A program made the translations under genes and the position numbers. A stretch of 64,000 nt of DNA from NCBI GenBank assembly GCA_949283655.1, contig CASDTH010000015.1, positions 1 through 64,000 on the forward strand, written 5' to 3'. The notes under the pieces were generated by a model. The model was not told where the DNA came from. It did no database searches and saw only the letters and a program-made list of their open reading frames with translations. Of the stretch, positions 44,651 through 54,362 are shown piece after piece. This DNA comes from an uncultured bacterium (GTDB lineage Bacteria > Bacillota > Clostridia > Oscillospirales > Acutalibacteraceae). Positions within the stretch are counted from its first letter, which is position 1. The number at the start of each line of letters is the position of its first letter.

Positions 44651-45427
44651 ATGGAAAAAACAATTACCGTTATGCTCGCAGAAGAAGGCACAGAATATGG
44701 CCAAACGTGCGCGAATGTGCTTCGCTCCTATGGCTATGAGGTCATGCTCGCTCCGAAGGACGGCTCTGAGGTGCTGACCCGTCTACCCAACAACACGCCG
44801 GATGTTTTGCTGATGGATCTCTTTATGCCACGAGTAGACGCACTGGGTGTACTCAAGGCGATGCCAGAGTTAAAATTGTGCAAGCGGCCGCTGGTGATGC
44901 TGATGTCCAGCGTAGATAACGTCCGCTTTGAGAGGGAGGTCTTGGCGGCCGGAGCGGACTATTATTTTCTCAAACCGTTTGACCTGGACGTCCTTGCTGA
45001 GCGAATCTCCCAACTGACCGGCTGGAACACAGCCGGTCAGGAAAACATAAAAAAGACGTCGGATCACGCACAGGGAAATCTGGAGGTTACTGTCTCTGAA
45101 ATCATGCATCAAATCGGCGTTCCCGCCCACATCAAGGGATATCAATACTTGCGCGAGGCAATTATCCTCTCCATTAACGACAGTGAAATGATGAACTCTG
45201 TTACGAAGCTTCTGTACCCTACCGTCGCCAAAACCTTCAAAACAACGCCTTCACGCGTGGAACGTGCCATCCGCCATGCAATCGAGGTTGCGTGGGACCG
45301 CGGTGATGTGGATGTACTCAGCTCCTATTTCGGCTATACCATCCAGAATACGCGCGGTAAGCCCACCAATAGCGAATTTATCGCCATGATCAGCGATAAG
45401 CTTCGCCTGCGCATGAAGGTATCGTGA
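44651..45427 (+). CDS. spo0A: Sporulation master regulator Spo0A
   Basis: 258 aa. Receiver domain with phospho-acceptor Asp56 in LLMDLFMP and Lys in YFLKPFD, then the Spo0A DNA-binding domain ([48 protein letters not shown]). The usual Mg-binding Asp pair at the receiver N-terminus reads LAEEG, Glu in place of Asp. It follows spoIVB as in other spore formers and is itself followed by a family-B repeat. Confidence 0.96.
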   Translation: MEKTITVMLAEEGTEYGQTCANVLRSYGYEVMLAPKDGSEVLTRLPNNTPDVLLMDLFMPRVDALGVLKAMPELKLCKRPLVMLMSSVDNVRFEREVLAAGADYYFLKPFDLDVLAERISQLTGWNTAGQENIKKTSDHAQGNLEVTVSEIMHQIGVPAHIKGYQYLREAIILSINDSEMMNSVTKLLYPTVAKTFKTTPSRVERAIRHAIEVAWDRGDVDVLSSYFGYTIQNTRGKPTNSEFIAMISDKLRLRMKVS

Positions 45428-45443
45428 AGAGCGCGGTTATAAA

Positions 45444-45657
45444 AAGCATTTCGCATAGGGATAAACATTTGGCTTCGAAGCCATAGCAAGCCCCTAGACT
45501 TCGTCGCCCGCCTTGTCGGAAACACAGCCGGCTGAAAACTGCTAAGCCCTGCCTGGATATTCCTAGACGCGGGATGACAAGGCCGCAGGGCGACGGCTGG
45601 CTGACGCCAGTCGCGCCCAAAAACGTGGCCGACGTACGTTCCTGGTACGCTCTGCTA
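45444..45657 (+). repeat. Divergent family B repeat, copy B3
   Basis: AGCATTTCGCATAGGGATAA at the left and CGTTCCTGGTACGCTCTGCT at the right are decayed forms of the B1 ends. The interior keeps GGCTGAAAAC and GACAAGGCCGCAGGGCGACG. It begins 17 bases after spo0A. The gap 45428-45960 otherwise holds the hairpin at 45854. Confidence 0.6.
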
Positions 45658-45853
45658 ACAATATTTCCATCTGATGCACCAATGCTTATGAATTTCAATA
45701 CGAAGGCCCATATTATTTGGTTTTGCCTAGCAATAGGCTTTGGGGCAAGTAATTTCGTTTACGAACATTAAAAAGGATACGTTGCTGCTTTCTTGTCTCC
45801 GGTTACTCTTCTCCCCATCAACAAGAAACAACCACAGCCCCGCAATGACTGAA

Positions 45854-45909
45854 ATGCTCCCTCCATGATTGACAGTGTTTTATTTCACTGTCTCTCATAG
45901 AGGGAGCAT
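45854..45909. repeat. Long intergenic hairpin downstream of htpG
   Basis: ATGCTCCCTC at 45854 pairs with GAGGGAGCAT at 45900-45909, and the inner GACAGTG pairs with CACTGTC. It makes a 56-base rod with one internal loop. It lies 50 bases beyond the htpG stop; no strong T-tract follows, so it may be a stability element or a REP-like sequence. Confidence 0.55.
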
Positions 45910-45960
45910 ATCACATATCAATTCGGGGTTGTGCATTTACTCATTTGCTCTTTTTATTTT

Positions 45961-47868
45961 TTACACCATTAGCTCACACACGGCGTTGGAAAAGGCGACC
46001 GGGTCCTCCACCGGCATACCCTCGATGAGCTCCGCCTGCGTATAAAGGAGCTTCGCATAGGTTTTCAGCTTCTCCTGATCCTCTTCATAAAGCTTTGTTA
46101 GCTTTTCAAAAATCGGGTGGGAAGCGTTGATCTCCAGCACACGCTCAGCCTTGACTTTCTGATCGTTCGGCATGGCGTTTAAGACCTTCTCCATCTCAAT
46201 GGAAAGCATCCCTTCGTTGGAAAGGCAGACCGGGTGGCTCTTGAGCCGTTTGGAGAGGACGACCGCTTTCACCTTCCCCTCCAGTGCATCCTTCATGAAG
46301 GTGAGCAGGTCTTTATGCTCCTCCGCCTGTTTTTCAAGCTCCTTTTTCTCCTCTTCCGTATCGAGGTCAAGGTCGCTCGCGGAGACGGATTTAAACTCCT
46401 TCTCGCTGTAATCGTGCATCATCTGGAGGGCGAATTCATCCACATCATCCGTCAGGTACAGGATTTCATAGCCCTTCTCCTTGACGAGCTCCGTCTGCGG
46501 CAGCTTCTCAATCTGCTCACGGCTCTCGCCGCCTGCATAATAGATATATTTCTGATCCTCTTTCATGCGGGAGACATACTCCTCCAGCGTGACGAGCTTC
46601 TGCTCACTGCTGGAATAGAACAGCAACAGATCCTGAAGCAAATCCTTATTTGCACCGAAGCCAGTGTAGACGCCATATTTCAACTGCAAGCCAAAGTTTT
46701 TGAAGAACTCCTCATATTTCTCACGATCATTCTTAAGCATGGAGAGCAGCTCGGATTTGATTTTCTTCTCCAATCGGGAGGCAATCACCTTGAGCTGGCG
46801 GTCGTGCTGGAGCATCTCGCGGGAAATATTCAGCGAGAGATCCTCCGAATCCACCAGGCCCTTGACAAAGCTGAAGTGGTCGGGCAGCAAATCCTTGCAG
46901 CAATCCATGATGAGCACGCCGCTGGCGTAGAGCTTCAGCCCCTTCTCATAATCGCGCGTATAGTAATTATACGGCGCTTTGGAGGGGATGAAAAGCAGGG
47001 CATGATAGGTCGCCGCGCCCTCGGTGTAGGTGTGGATCACCTTGAGAGGATCGCTGTAATCAAAGAACTTCTCTTTATAGAAGCTATTATAATCCTCATC
47101 CTTGAGCTCGTTTTTATTTTTACGCCAGATCGGTACCATGCTGTTGAGGGTTTCAACCTCTGTATAGGTTTCGTATTCCGGGGCCTTATCCTCCGCAGCT
47201 TCCTCCCCTTCCGGCCGCTCCTTCACGCGGGTCTTCTCCACCTCCATGCGGATCGGATAGCGGATATAATCGGAATACTTGCGCACCAGCTCCTGAATGC
47301 GGTAGGGCTCCAGAAACTCGCTGTAGTTTTCATCCTCTGTATCTTCCTTGATGGTCAGCACGATCTGCGTGCCGTTTGACTCCTTTTCGCAGGGCTCTAC
47401 GGTGTAGCCCTCCGCGCCATTGGATTCCCAGACCCAAGCTTCCTCAGAGCCATAAGCTTTGCTGTAAACCTTTACATTGGCGGCGACCATAAAGGCAGAA
47501 TAAAAGCCCACACCGAACTGGCCGATGATATCGATATCCTCCTTGGCCTCATTCTCCTGCTTGAAGGCAAGCGAACCACTTTTGGCGATGACACCGAGAT
47601 TATTCTCCAGCTCGTCCTTCGTCATGCCGCAGCCGTTATCCGTAATGGTCAGGGTGCGTTTCTCCTTATCGAGCTCCAGCCGGATGTAAAAATCATCGCG
47701 GTTGAGGCCTGTGTTACCATCAGAGAGCGCGTGGTAATAGAGCTTGTCGATTGCGTCGCTCGCATTGGAGATCAGCTCGCGGAGAAAAATCTCCTTATGC
47801 GTATAAATCGAGTTGATCATTAAATCGAGAAGGCGCTTAGATTCTGCTTTGAACTGCTTCATTTTCAT
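45961..47868 (-). CDS. htpG: Molecular chaperone HtpG (Hsp90)
   Basis: 635 aa. The N-terminal ATPase of the GHKL type has [24 protein letters not shown] and [11 protein letters not shown]. The middle domain includes [10 protein letters not shown] and [18 protein letters not shown]. The C-terminal part drives dimerisation. The start at 47868 has AGGGGTG nine bases upstream. A perfect CIRCE operator lies 45 bases ahead, so HrcA should control it. Confidence 0.96.
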   Translation of the reverse strand: MKMKQFKAESKRLLDLMINSIYTHKEIFLRELISNASDAIDKLYYHALSDGNTGLNRDDFYIRLELDKEKRTLTITDNGCGMTKDELENNLGVIAKSGSLAFKQENEAKEDIDIIGQFGVGFYSAFMVAANVKVYSKAYGSEEAWVWESNGAEGYTVEPCEKESNGTQIVLTIKEDTEDENYSEFLEPYRIQELVRKYSDYIRYPIRMEVEKTRVKERPEGEEAAEDKAPEYETYTEVETLNSMVPIWRKNKNELKDEDYNSFYKEKFFDYSDPLKVIHTYTEGAATYHALLFIPSKAPYNYYTRDYEKGLKLYASGVLIMDCCKDLLPDHFSFVKGLVDSEDLSLNISREMLQHDRQLKVIASRLEKKIKSELLSMLKNDREKYEEFFKNFGLQLKYGVYTGFGANKDLLQDLLLFYSSSEQKLVTLEEYVSRMKEDQKYIYYAGGESREQIEKLPQTELVKEKGYEILYLTDDVDEFALQMMHDYSEKEFKSVSASDLDLDTEEEKKELEKQAEEHKDLLTFMKDALEGKVKAVVLSKRLKSHPVCLSNEGMLSIEMEKVLNAMPNDQKVKAERVLEINASHPIFEKLTKLYEEDQEKLKTYAKLLYTQAELIEGMPVEDPVAFSNAVCELMV

Positions 47869-47912
47869 GCTGACAGACACCCCTGTATTTTTTAATGAAA
47901 GCGCTTTGAAAA

Positions 47913-47939
47913 TTAGCACTCATTTCCGCTGAGTGCTAA
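47913..47939. promoter_or_regulatory. CIRCE operator (HrcA site) before htpG
   Basis: TTAGCACTC-N9-GAGTGCTAA, a perfect match to the HrcA consensus, 45 bases upstream of the htpG start codon. The gap to 48183 otherwise holds the phospholipase terminator and AT-rich DNA. Confidence 0.95.
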
Positions 47940-48136
47940 ACATTATGATACGGGGTAATTATGAATATATGATTGGAAATTTATGAACGATTTGAAAACG
48001 AACAATCCATCCCTTCTAACAAAGCAGCCTGCCGAAAAACACCTGCATTCGGATTTTAGCCATTGGATATTAGCAGTGGGCGCCGGCAAGCATCATCTGT
48101 GCACACATGAATGAAGCTCTTTTTCTACAAAACCAA

Positions 48137-48158
48137 AACGCCGCCTACCGGCGGCGTT
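48137..48158 (-). terminator. Terminator after the phospholipase C-like gene
   Basis: AACGCCGCC-TACC-GGCGGCGTT; on the minus strand it is followed by TTGGTTTTG. Confidence 0.7.
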
Positions 48159-48182
48159 CGCTCACAGGAATACGGCAGCTGC

Positions 48183-49097
48183 TCATTCCATGTGGGTGGC
48201 TGGCGATTCCTCCTCAAAATAGCCAAAATCAAACTCCCGCGTGATCAGCGGGGAATCTGCCACACTACCACCATGGAAGGCCAGGGAGATTAGTCCCTGC
48301 GCCTCCTGAGCAGCATGGGCCAACAGCTCCTCTACACTGTGGCGGTAGCTATGCTCCGGATGCCTGGGATCCCGCCACTCCCTGTGTGCATCGTTGAGGA
48401 TCGCCTCACAGGGATGATCTCGCTTTATTTTTGTGGAGGGGTCCACATCGCCGGGCAGCAGACGGCCGACCAGCTTGGCCACTGGTTTTGTTACAGCGGT
48501 GCCATGTAGCTGGAGGTAATTGAGCACAGGAATGGTGTGGATTGCGCCCGTCACCTGCCTGAGCTGCACCGTCTCGTGAAACAGCGAGGCAATGATCTTG
48601 CGCCACACCTCGGCCACAACCCGCGTCTGCTCCGCGCTCAGCCGGAAAAAATCCGTACGGAGGTTGGAGATGGGGCGCCCGGTCTGCCGGCGGTACAGAG
48701 CGATATCAATCTCCGTTTCGCACATGCCGTGCAGGCTCATATTACTCCCACGCACGCCCGCTTTTTGGCGCTCGCTGATGCAGCTCTCTACATACGGATG
48801 TAGGTATTTATCCATGCAGTAGTGGGAGAGCAGACCCGCGTACCAAGAAAATAAAAGCGGCTGATGACACCCGGGCATGCGCGCCTCCGCCTGCGCAATG
48901 CGGAACATGGCGGCGGCATCTACATCCACCTGCAGCATATCTCCGTATGGCAGCAGGCTCGGACTGTAAAAAAAGATATCCGGGCCAATATTCCCTAGAA
49001 AAAACGCCGGCAAATACAGGTCAAGCAACGGCTCGCTCTCCGCCAGCCCACGGCGCAGCATTTGAGCGGCCGTCATATGCGCGATCATATCGCCCAT
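48183..49097 (-). CDS. Zinc-dependent phospholipase C-like family protein
   Basis: 304 aa, no signal peptide. FFLGNIGPDIFFYSP and FSWYAGLLSHYCMDKYLHPYVES carry the His/Asp metal ligands seen in Zn-dependent phospholipase C-like proteins of Firmicutes; HGMCETEID adds another acid pair. Without an export signal, true lipase activity is uncertain. GGAGG lies 10 bases before the ATG. Alone on the minus strand between metallophosphoesterase and htpG. Confidence 0.75.
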   Translation of the reverse strand: MGDMIAHMTAAQMLRRGLAESEPLLDLYLPAFFLGNIGPDIFFYSPSLLPYGDMLQVDVDAAAMFRIAQAEARMPGCHQPLLFSWYAGLLSHYCMDKYLHPYVESCISERQKAGVRGSNMSLHGMCETEIDIALYRRQTGRPISNLRTDFFRLSAEQTRVVAEVWRKIIASLFHETVQLRQVTGAIHTIPVLNYLQLHGTAVTKPVAKLVGRLLPGDVDPSTKIKRDHPCEAILNDAHREWRDPRHPEHSYRHSVEELLAHAAQEAQGLISLAFHGGSVADSPLITREFDFGYFEEESPATHME

Positions 49098-49188
49098 CAG
49101 GAAAACGCCTCCTTCTTCCTGTCATCCTCTCCGTTTTATCAAAAATTCTATGCTTCCTTTTTTACCCGCTACACCAAAAGAGATGGAG

Positions 49189-50574
49189 TTACGCGCCCTT
49201 TCCTGGCAGCCGGGGAAGCACGGCGTTATTATCCGCCGGCGGGGCGTCATACAACACGCCATCCTGAATCACATCCATGATCCGCAGAATCCCCTCGCTG
49301 TTTTTCAGGCGGCGGATCACAGGCTTCACCCGCTCCATAATCCGCCGGAAGGCCTGATAAACAGGGGTATCCGGCGTATAGGGCTCATCGCCTGCATAGA
49401 TGTTGCGCACAATCTCTACAAAGAGATCCTTGAGCAGGATGGGCTTTACCTCCGGCGCGATATCACGGGAGACGCCCAGCAGGGCCGCAAGCTTGCCGAC
49501 CGTCAGCTTTTGCAGCGCACGGCCTGCCAGCGTCAGCGGCATGCGGAGCTTCAAAATGGTCTCCGCCTCCACGCTGAAGCCGCCCGCCAGGCGGGAAAGG
49601 CGCTGGATATCAAAGGCCATCGAATCAAAAATATCGTTGAGCAGCCGGTCAAAAACAGATTTCAGGTATTCATCCACCGTCATGCCGTGCGTATCCCAGT
49701 CAAAGTGGCTGATATGATCGCTGCTGACCTCCATACGGTCGTCATACAGCGTGACGGTGCGGATCGCACTCGCATAACCGATGAGGGAGCTTGTGTTGAT
49801 ATCATAGATCGTGTTGCCCTTCTCTGTGGTTTTCATAGCAATATTCTGCATATGCGTGTGGCCGGTGAAAATAAACTGCACACCCGCATCCGCCAGCAGG
49901 GTGGAGGTTTTTTCAAAATCCCCAAGCATATCGCGGCGACTGAACAGCGGATAAATCGGGGAAGGCGGCAGCACCGGGTGGTGCGTCATCGCGATCACCT
50001 CGTCCCCCGCCTCATGCGCCAACCTGATCTGCTCCAAAATCCAGCTGAGATGCTCCTCAAAATAGCCGCAGAAGGCGCGCCCGTCGCCATCATCGTTGAG
50101 CGCAAGCAACCGCCAGCCGGGGGCAAGCTGCACCACATAGGAATGTGATTCTGCATGGAAGGCAATCGCCTCCTGCAGGCCGAAATCGTGATAAAGCGTG
50201 AGCAGCTCTTCCCGCGTAGTGGGGGTGGCAGGCGCCTCCTGATCCCCTTCATAGCGGACGGGGCTAGCATTATAATCATGCGTCGCTGTAATCAGGATCA
50301 CACGCTTGCCGCCCTCCTGCAGGCGGCGCAGCTTCGGGATCAGGTCAAGGTGGCTCTCCTTCTCGCCGTTACAACTCACGTCCCCTGCGATGAGGATAGT
50401 ATCGATATCGCTTTGCAGCAGCCAGTCAACAGTGGCATCGATAATCGCTCCGGTTTCCGCCAGGCATTTCTGATCGCTCTGGCTACGCCATTCATAGGCG
50501 GCGCCGGAGGTGCCCAGAGAGGCCGCGTAATGATGCAAATCTGTGATCAAATGAAATCTGAGTGGAGCTCCCAT
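49189..50574 (-). CDS. Calcineurin-like metallophosphoesterase
   Basis: 461 aa, cytosolic. RFHLITDLHH, ILIAGDVSCNG, ILITATHDYN (in place of GNHD), MTHHPVLPPS and FTGHTHMQ are the metal-site blocks in order. A C-terminal helical extension of ~150 residues follows the core. It starts 6 bases after the lacI-type gene stop, so the regulator probably controls it. The Thr-His-Asp variant of the GNHD motif is unusual. Substrate unknown. Confidence 0.85.
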   Translation of the reverse strand: MGAPLRFHLITDLHHYAASLGTSGAAYEWRSQSDQKCLAETGAIIDATVDWLLQSDIDTILIAGDVSCNGEKESHLDLIPKLRRLQEGGKRVILITATHDYNASPVRYEGDQEAPATPTTREELLTLYHDFGLQEAIAFHAESHSYVVQLAPGWRLLALNDDGDGRAFCGYFEEHLSWILEQIRLAHEAGDEVIAMTHHPVLPPSPIYPLFSRRDMLGDFEKTSTLLADAGVQFIFTGHTHMQNIAMKTTEKGNTIYDINTSSLIGYASAIRTVTLYDDRMEVSSDHISHFDWDTHGMTVDEYLKSVFDRLLNDIFDSMAFDIQRLSRLAGGFSVEAETILKLRMPLTLAGRALQKLTVGKLAALLGVSRDIAPEVKPILLKDLFVEIVRNIYAGDEPYTPDTPVYQAFRRIMERVKPVIRRLKNSEGILRIMDVIQDGVLYDAPPADNNAVLPRLPGKGA

Positions 50575-50580
50575 ATGAAA

Positions 50581-51618
50581 TCATACCCTTTCTTTCGCTT
50601 TCTTTTCACCGGCATATCGTACTGGCCCGGTTGTCGCCTGCGCCAGGAGCGTAGGGGTTAGCAGAATTTTCTGCACTGGGGCCTTTGCGCGGTTGTTGAC
50701 TGCGTCAAGCAGCAGATGTGTGGCGGTTTCCCCCATCCGCTGTCGGTCCTGCCGGATGGTCGTCAATCGAATTTGCGCGAGAGAAGCATAGGAGATGCCG
50801 TCAAACCCGGCGATACAGAGCTCCTCCGGCACGGGAATCCCCGCCTCCTGCGCATATTGCAGCGCGCCCAGGGCAATGACATCGTTGCCGCAGAAAAACG
50901 CATCCGGCGGATGAGTACGCTTTGTCATAAAGTTTTTTGCCGACTCATATCCGTTTTCACTGGTAAACGGGCCATGGCAGATCAAGCGGCTATCCGGCAG
51001 GAGCCCTGCCTCATGCAAAGCGCGGGAATAACCCTCCAGCCGCTGCAAATTGGAACGGGAATCCGGCAGCCCTCCCAGGAAAGCGATGCGCCTGCACCCA
51101 CAATCCAGCAGATGGCGCGTAATCAGGTACCCGCCGTATTCATGATCCGTATCGACGCAGCTGACCACCCTGGAGCCGCTGTAGTGCAGCAACACCGCAG
51201 GCAGCCCAAGGGTTTCATAGGCAATATCTTCGCCGGCATCCTGTGCCGGCTTGAGGATCACGCCATCCACCCGCTGCTCCCGCATGAGCTGGAGCTGGCG
51301 CTCCTGCGTGCGCGTTTCCCAATCCGTATTGGAAAGGATCGTTTGATAGCCAGCCTGTTCCGCCGTGTGGATTACCGCCAGCGCAATATCGGCAAAGAAG
51401 GGGTTAGAGATATCCGGCAAAATCAGGCCAATCGTCTTGGAACGCTGGTTGACCAAATTGCGCGCAATCCCATTGGGAGAGTAATTCAGCCGCTTGGCAA
51501 CCTCCAGGATGCGCTGCGCCGTCTGAAAGCTGACGCCGCTGCTGCCGCTGAGCGCGCGAGACACGCTCGCATAGGAGACGCCGGCCTCCCGCGCGATATC
51601 TTTAATGGTTACGCTCAA
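50581..51618 (-). CDS. LacI-family transcriptional regulator
   Basis: 345 aa. N-terminal helix-turn-helix TIKDIAREAGVSYASVSRALSG and hinge helix (LNYSPNGIARNL), then a periplasmic-binding-protein-like sensor (IGLILPDISNPFF, VDGVILKPA, CGCRRIAFLGG, DAFFCGNDVIALGAL, IAGFDG). The start is TTG. It is upstream of and close to the metallophosphoesterase. Effector probably a sugar-like ligand, not identifiable. Confidence 0.92.
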   Translation of the reverse strand: MSVTIKDIAREAGVSYASVSRALSGSSGVSFQTAQRILEVAKRLNYSPNGIARNLVNQRSKTIGLILPDISNPFFADIALAVIHTAEQAGYQTILSNTDWETRTQERQLQLMREQRVDGVILKPAQDAGEDIAYETLGLPAVLLHYSGSRVVSCVDTDHEYGGYLITRHLLDCGCRRIAFLGGLPDSRSNLQRLEGYSRALHEAGLLPDSRLICHGPFTSENGYESAKNFMTKRTHPPDAFFCGNDVIALGALQYAQEAGIPVPEELCIAGFDGISYASLAQIRLTTIRQDRQRMGETATHLLLDAVNNRAKAPVQKILLTPTLLAQATTGPVRYAGEKKAKERV

Positions 51619-51737
51619 GCGCTCACGCTCCTTTCTTCGCCGTTCTTTTCAAATCATTTTGAGCCCATATTCAGCGCGCCCTATGCCCTGCCAATCAAGC
51701 ACCCAACCATATCGCAGGCGCAGCCGTTGCTCCCTCT

Positions 51738-52763
51738 TTATAACTGTCCGAGCAGCGCCACCGAATCCAGTAGTACGATACGGTCCACCGGGTAGGGGCA
51801 CTTATTCAGCAGGTTCGTGCTATATTCCGTCGCAGCCGATTCAAACAGGCAATAGAGAGCGCCGCCGTGCATGTAGATCTGCTCCAGCATGGGGGGCAGC
51901 GTCAGGGTTTTTGCAGCCTCTCCGAGCGCAATCTCTCCATTTTCGGCAGGTTCGTTATAGGCAGGGTAATAGACATGCAGCCGGGAATCATTTTTCCGCC
52001 CATAGGAGCAGCTGGCCAACAGCACGGTGCGGCCCCCGGCCTCTGCAAAGGCCACGCCCTGCGTCTGTGCCGGCAGCACCATTGAGCGCTCCGCCGTGAG
52101 CACAGCCGAATCTCCGTTCACCTGCGCCCGGTAGCCATAGAGGATCCCCTGTGCATCCTGCGCAAAGGTGCCCACCCACAGCAGGCCGTCATAGAAGGTG
52201 ACGAGAGACGCGGTATTCAGCAGCCGGTTGGATGCAACCTCATACTCCATGCGCACGCTGCCCGCACCGGAAGCGGCTGCCTGCTGCAGCGATTCGTAGG
52301 AAAAGCCCTTGAGCGTTTTATCGCTGCTTTGGGCGATCCAGAGATACGCCCCGTCATAGGCGATGCCTCCCACATGGTTGATATTGGGCAGCACCAGCGT
52401 GGTCAGATAGCTGCCGCGATCCTCCCCCACGTTGGATAAGACATAGACAACGGAGGGGTTTTTCTCCTCTGCGTCATAAGCGGTGATCAGCAGATAGTCC
52501 CCTGCCGGGCACATCCCCTGTGGCACCATATTCTCGCATGCCGTGCCGTCAATATCCGTATTTTCAAGCCCCGGCACGGCCGGCATATAGGCGGGCTCGT
52601 AATACGAGGCGAGATCCGGATACTTTTCCACCGCTTTGGAAAATGCCGCCTCATAGCGATAGCCCGTGCTGGTGGGCGTGCCGTCCGCCGGCGGGGCAAA
52701 CCAGAGAACTATCTCGCAAATGAGAATGCACAAAAGCGTCAATACAGCGATCCATCTTTTCAT
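51738..52763 (-). CDS. Membrane-anchored propeller-like protein of unknown function
   Basis: 341 aa. The start at 52763 is set by GGAGG seven bases upstream. An N-terminal hydrophobic helix (residues 5-24) could be a signal anchor. The remainder has repeated strand units typical of beta-propellers: GDYLLITAYDAEEKNPSVVY, VGGIAYDGAYLWIAQ, VTFYDGLLWVGTF, GVAFAEAGGRTVLLAS, IYMHGGALYCLFESAA. No enzyme motif. Sits before the lacI-type gene on the same strand (119-base gap). Confidence 0.7.
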   Translation of the reverse strand: MKRWIAVLTLLCILICEIVLWFAPPADGTPTSTGYRYEAAFSKAVEKYPDLASYYEPAYMPAVPGLENTDIDGTACENMVPQGMCPAGDYLLITAYDAEEKNPSVVYVLSNVGEDRGSYLTTLVLPNINHVGGIAYDGAYLWIAQSSDKTLKGFSYESLQQAAASGAGSVRMEYEVASNRLLNTASLVTFYDGLLWVGTFAQDAQGILYGYRAQVNGDSAVLTAERSMVLPAQTQGVAFAEAGGRTVLLASCSYGRKNDSRLHVYYPAYNEPAENGEIALGEAAKTLTLPPMLEQIYMHGGALYCLFESAATEYSTNLLNKCPYPVDRIVLLDSVALLGQL

Positions 52764-52901
52764 TGTGATACCTCCCATTCTTTATCGATCAACACCAGCG
52801 CCCGCAGGGCGCCTCATGCACTCTGCCGAAATAAGCGCCAAATGCCTCTGCCTGCCGAGTTGCATTTTTCAAGCCATCTTCCTACGCTTTTTACGCCGCT
52901 T

Positions 52902-53561
52902 TTAACAAATAGAGCCATTGTTTACCGCCGCGATATAAAGCGGAATTTGGAAGAGGCTGGTGGCTATCCTTGCGCCGGTTGTGCGCAGCTTCTCCGCCGG
53001 TTGCTGCCCGTTCGGGATCAGGATACAGTGGGCGCCCAACGATTGCGCTGTGTCAAAATCATGCACCATATCCCCCACCGCAAGTGTATTGGCCGGGCTG
53101 ACGCCTAGCTGCTGCAGCAGGGCGCGCGCACGCTGTGTTTTACCCTCCGAAATAAAATCGCCCGCGCCGCTGACCGCGTCAAAATACGATGCGATCCCAA
53201 ATCGCTCCAAATAGGCGAGCAGCGTCCGCTCATGAAAGGAGGAGACAATGATCTGCCGCATTCCCATCTCCTGCAACCGGCGAAGCGTTTCCTCCGCGCC
53301 CGGCATCAGACCTGCCGACGGAATACGGCGGTCGTAGCCCTGAATAAATCCGGCAGCCAGCTCTTCAAACGGCGTCTGCCGGAAATCGAACAGCTTACGG
53401 TAATAATTCTCCACCGGGATATCGATCATCGCCCGGTATTCCTCCCGGTTTGTCAGCGACCTGCCGTGCAGCGCTAGGAGCTCGTTCATCCCGGCCACAG
53501 CGGCGTCCAGGTCATCTAACAGCGTACCGTTCCAATCCCACAGCACGGTATTGATCTGCAA
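52902..53561 (-). CDS. HAD-superfamily phosphatase, phosphoglycolate-phosphatase-like
   Basis: 219 aa. HAD motif I is VLWDWNGTLLDD (Asp nucleophile and Asp acid), motif II the Ser in IIVSSFHE, motif III the Lys in SEGKTQRA, and motif IV AVGDMVHDFDTA. The helical cap between motif I and II fits subfamily I (Gph/PpaX-like). TTG start with GAGGGGG upstream. Substrate could be phosphoglycolate, pyrophosphate or a sugar phosphate. Confidence 0.88.
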   Translation of the reverse strand: MQINTVLWDWNGTLLDDLDAAVAGMNELLALHGRSLTNREEYRAMIDIPVENYYRKLFDFRQTPFEELAAGFIQGYDRRIPSAGLMPGAEETLRRLQEMGMRQIIVSSFHERTLLAYLERFGIASYFDAVSGAGDFISEGKTQRARALLQQLGVSPANTLAVGDMVHDFDTAQSLGAHCILIPNGQQPAEKLRTTGARIATSLFQIPLYIAAVNNGSIC

Positions 53562-53590
53562 TTTGTTTCCCCCTCTATCGCCTTAACACG

Positions 53591-54091
53591 TTACACTTCT
53601 ATAAAACGAACCGGGTTCCCATGCGATTCGATCAGCCGGTAAAGTTCGGCAATCCGCAAAAAGACGGTTGCACGGTTATCATTGGGATGCACCCCAACCC
53701 GCTCCAGCCGCTGCAAATCCGCGTCAAAGAGAACCTCCACTGCGCATTCTTCATCGTTGAGTACGGCCAGCGGCGTAACAGAACCCTGCTTTACCCCAAG
53801 ATAGCGCTCCAACTGCCCCTCGTCCGCAAAGCTCAGCCGGGAGCTTTGCAGACGGCGGGCGACCGCACGCAAATTGGCCCGCTTATCACTGCGGATGACC
53901 AGCAGGATATGCCGCCGGCCACAGTGATCGCAAAGAAAAAGGTTTTTCGGAATTTCGCCATGCGCTCCGAGCCCCATTGCGGCAATCTCCTCCATCGTTG
54001 CGGCCGGTGGGTGGGAAAGGATATCGTAATCAATTTGCAGCTGCGCGAGCGCCTCCAGCGCCCTTTGGCGCAGTGCCAGAGCCGGATCCAT
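53591..54091 (-). CDS. YbaK/ProX-type aminoacyl-tRNA deacylase
   Basis: 166 aa. One YbaK domain: KNLFLCDHCGRRHILLVI with the catalytic-site Lys, LSFADEGQLERYLGVKQGSVTPLAV with the GSVTP loop, and VGVHPNDNRATVFL. This matches prolyl-tRNA synthetase-associated domain proteins (PrdX/ProXp) that clear mischarged Ala-tRNA-Pro or similar. I start at 54091 because GGAG lies 7 bases upstream; an ATG 15 bases earlier is open too. It ends 29 bases before the HAD gene. Confidence 0.88.
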   Translation of the reverse strand: MDPALALRQRALEALAQLQIDYDILSHPPAATMEEIAAMGLGAHGEIPKNLFLCDHCGRRHILLVIRSDKRANLRAVARRLQSSRLSFADEGQLERYLGVKQGSVTPLAVLNDEECAVEVLFDADLQRLERVGVHPNDNRATVFLRIAELYRLIESHGNPVRFIEV

Positions 54092-54292
54092 GCTGATTCT
54101 CCCCATTTTAGCGGCATTTGCCGCTTCTTTTTGTCTAATCCAACTGGATTATAGCATAAATCCGCTTTCCCTCCAAGTGAAACGGACGAAAAGCTGAAAA
54201 ATCCGGCATTTTGTTTGTTGCTTACCGCCCGGCGCCCTATCTCTCGCTGTATGAGGCGCCGCACACTTCAGCCTGCTCTTTCACACGACGCC

Positions 54293-54321
54293 TTGACAAG
54301 GGGAAAAAAGCAGCGTATACT
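54293..54321 (+). promoter_or_regulatory. Sigma-A promoter of the DAHP synthase gene
   Basis: TTGACA at 54293-54298 and TATACT at 54316-54321, spaced by 17 bases; start codon at 54363. Confidence 0.88.
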
Positions 54322-54362
54322 TTCACACATAAAATCGCTAAATTGAAAGGACTGGAGAATCG

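Noticed and set aside
46234..47379. Open frame antisense to htpG (about 380 codons)
   Set aside because: Shadow of the htpG reading frame; no ribosome site or domain.
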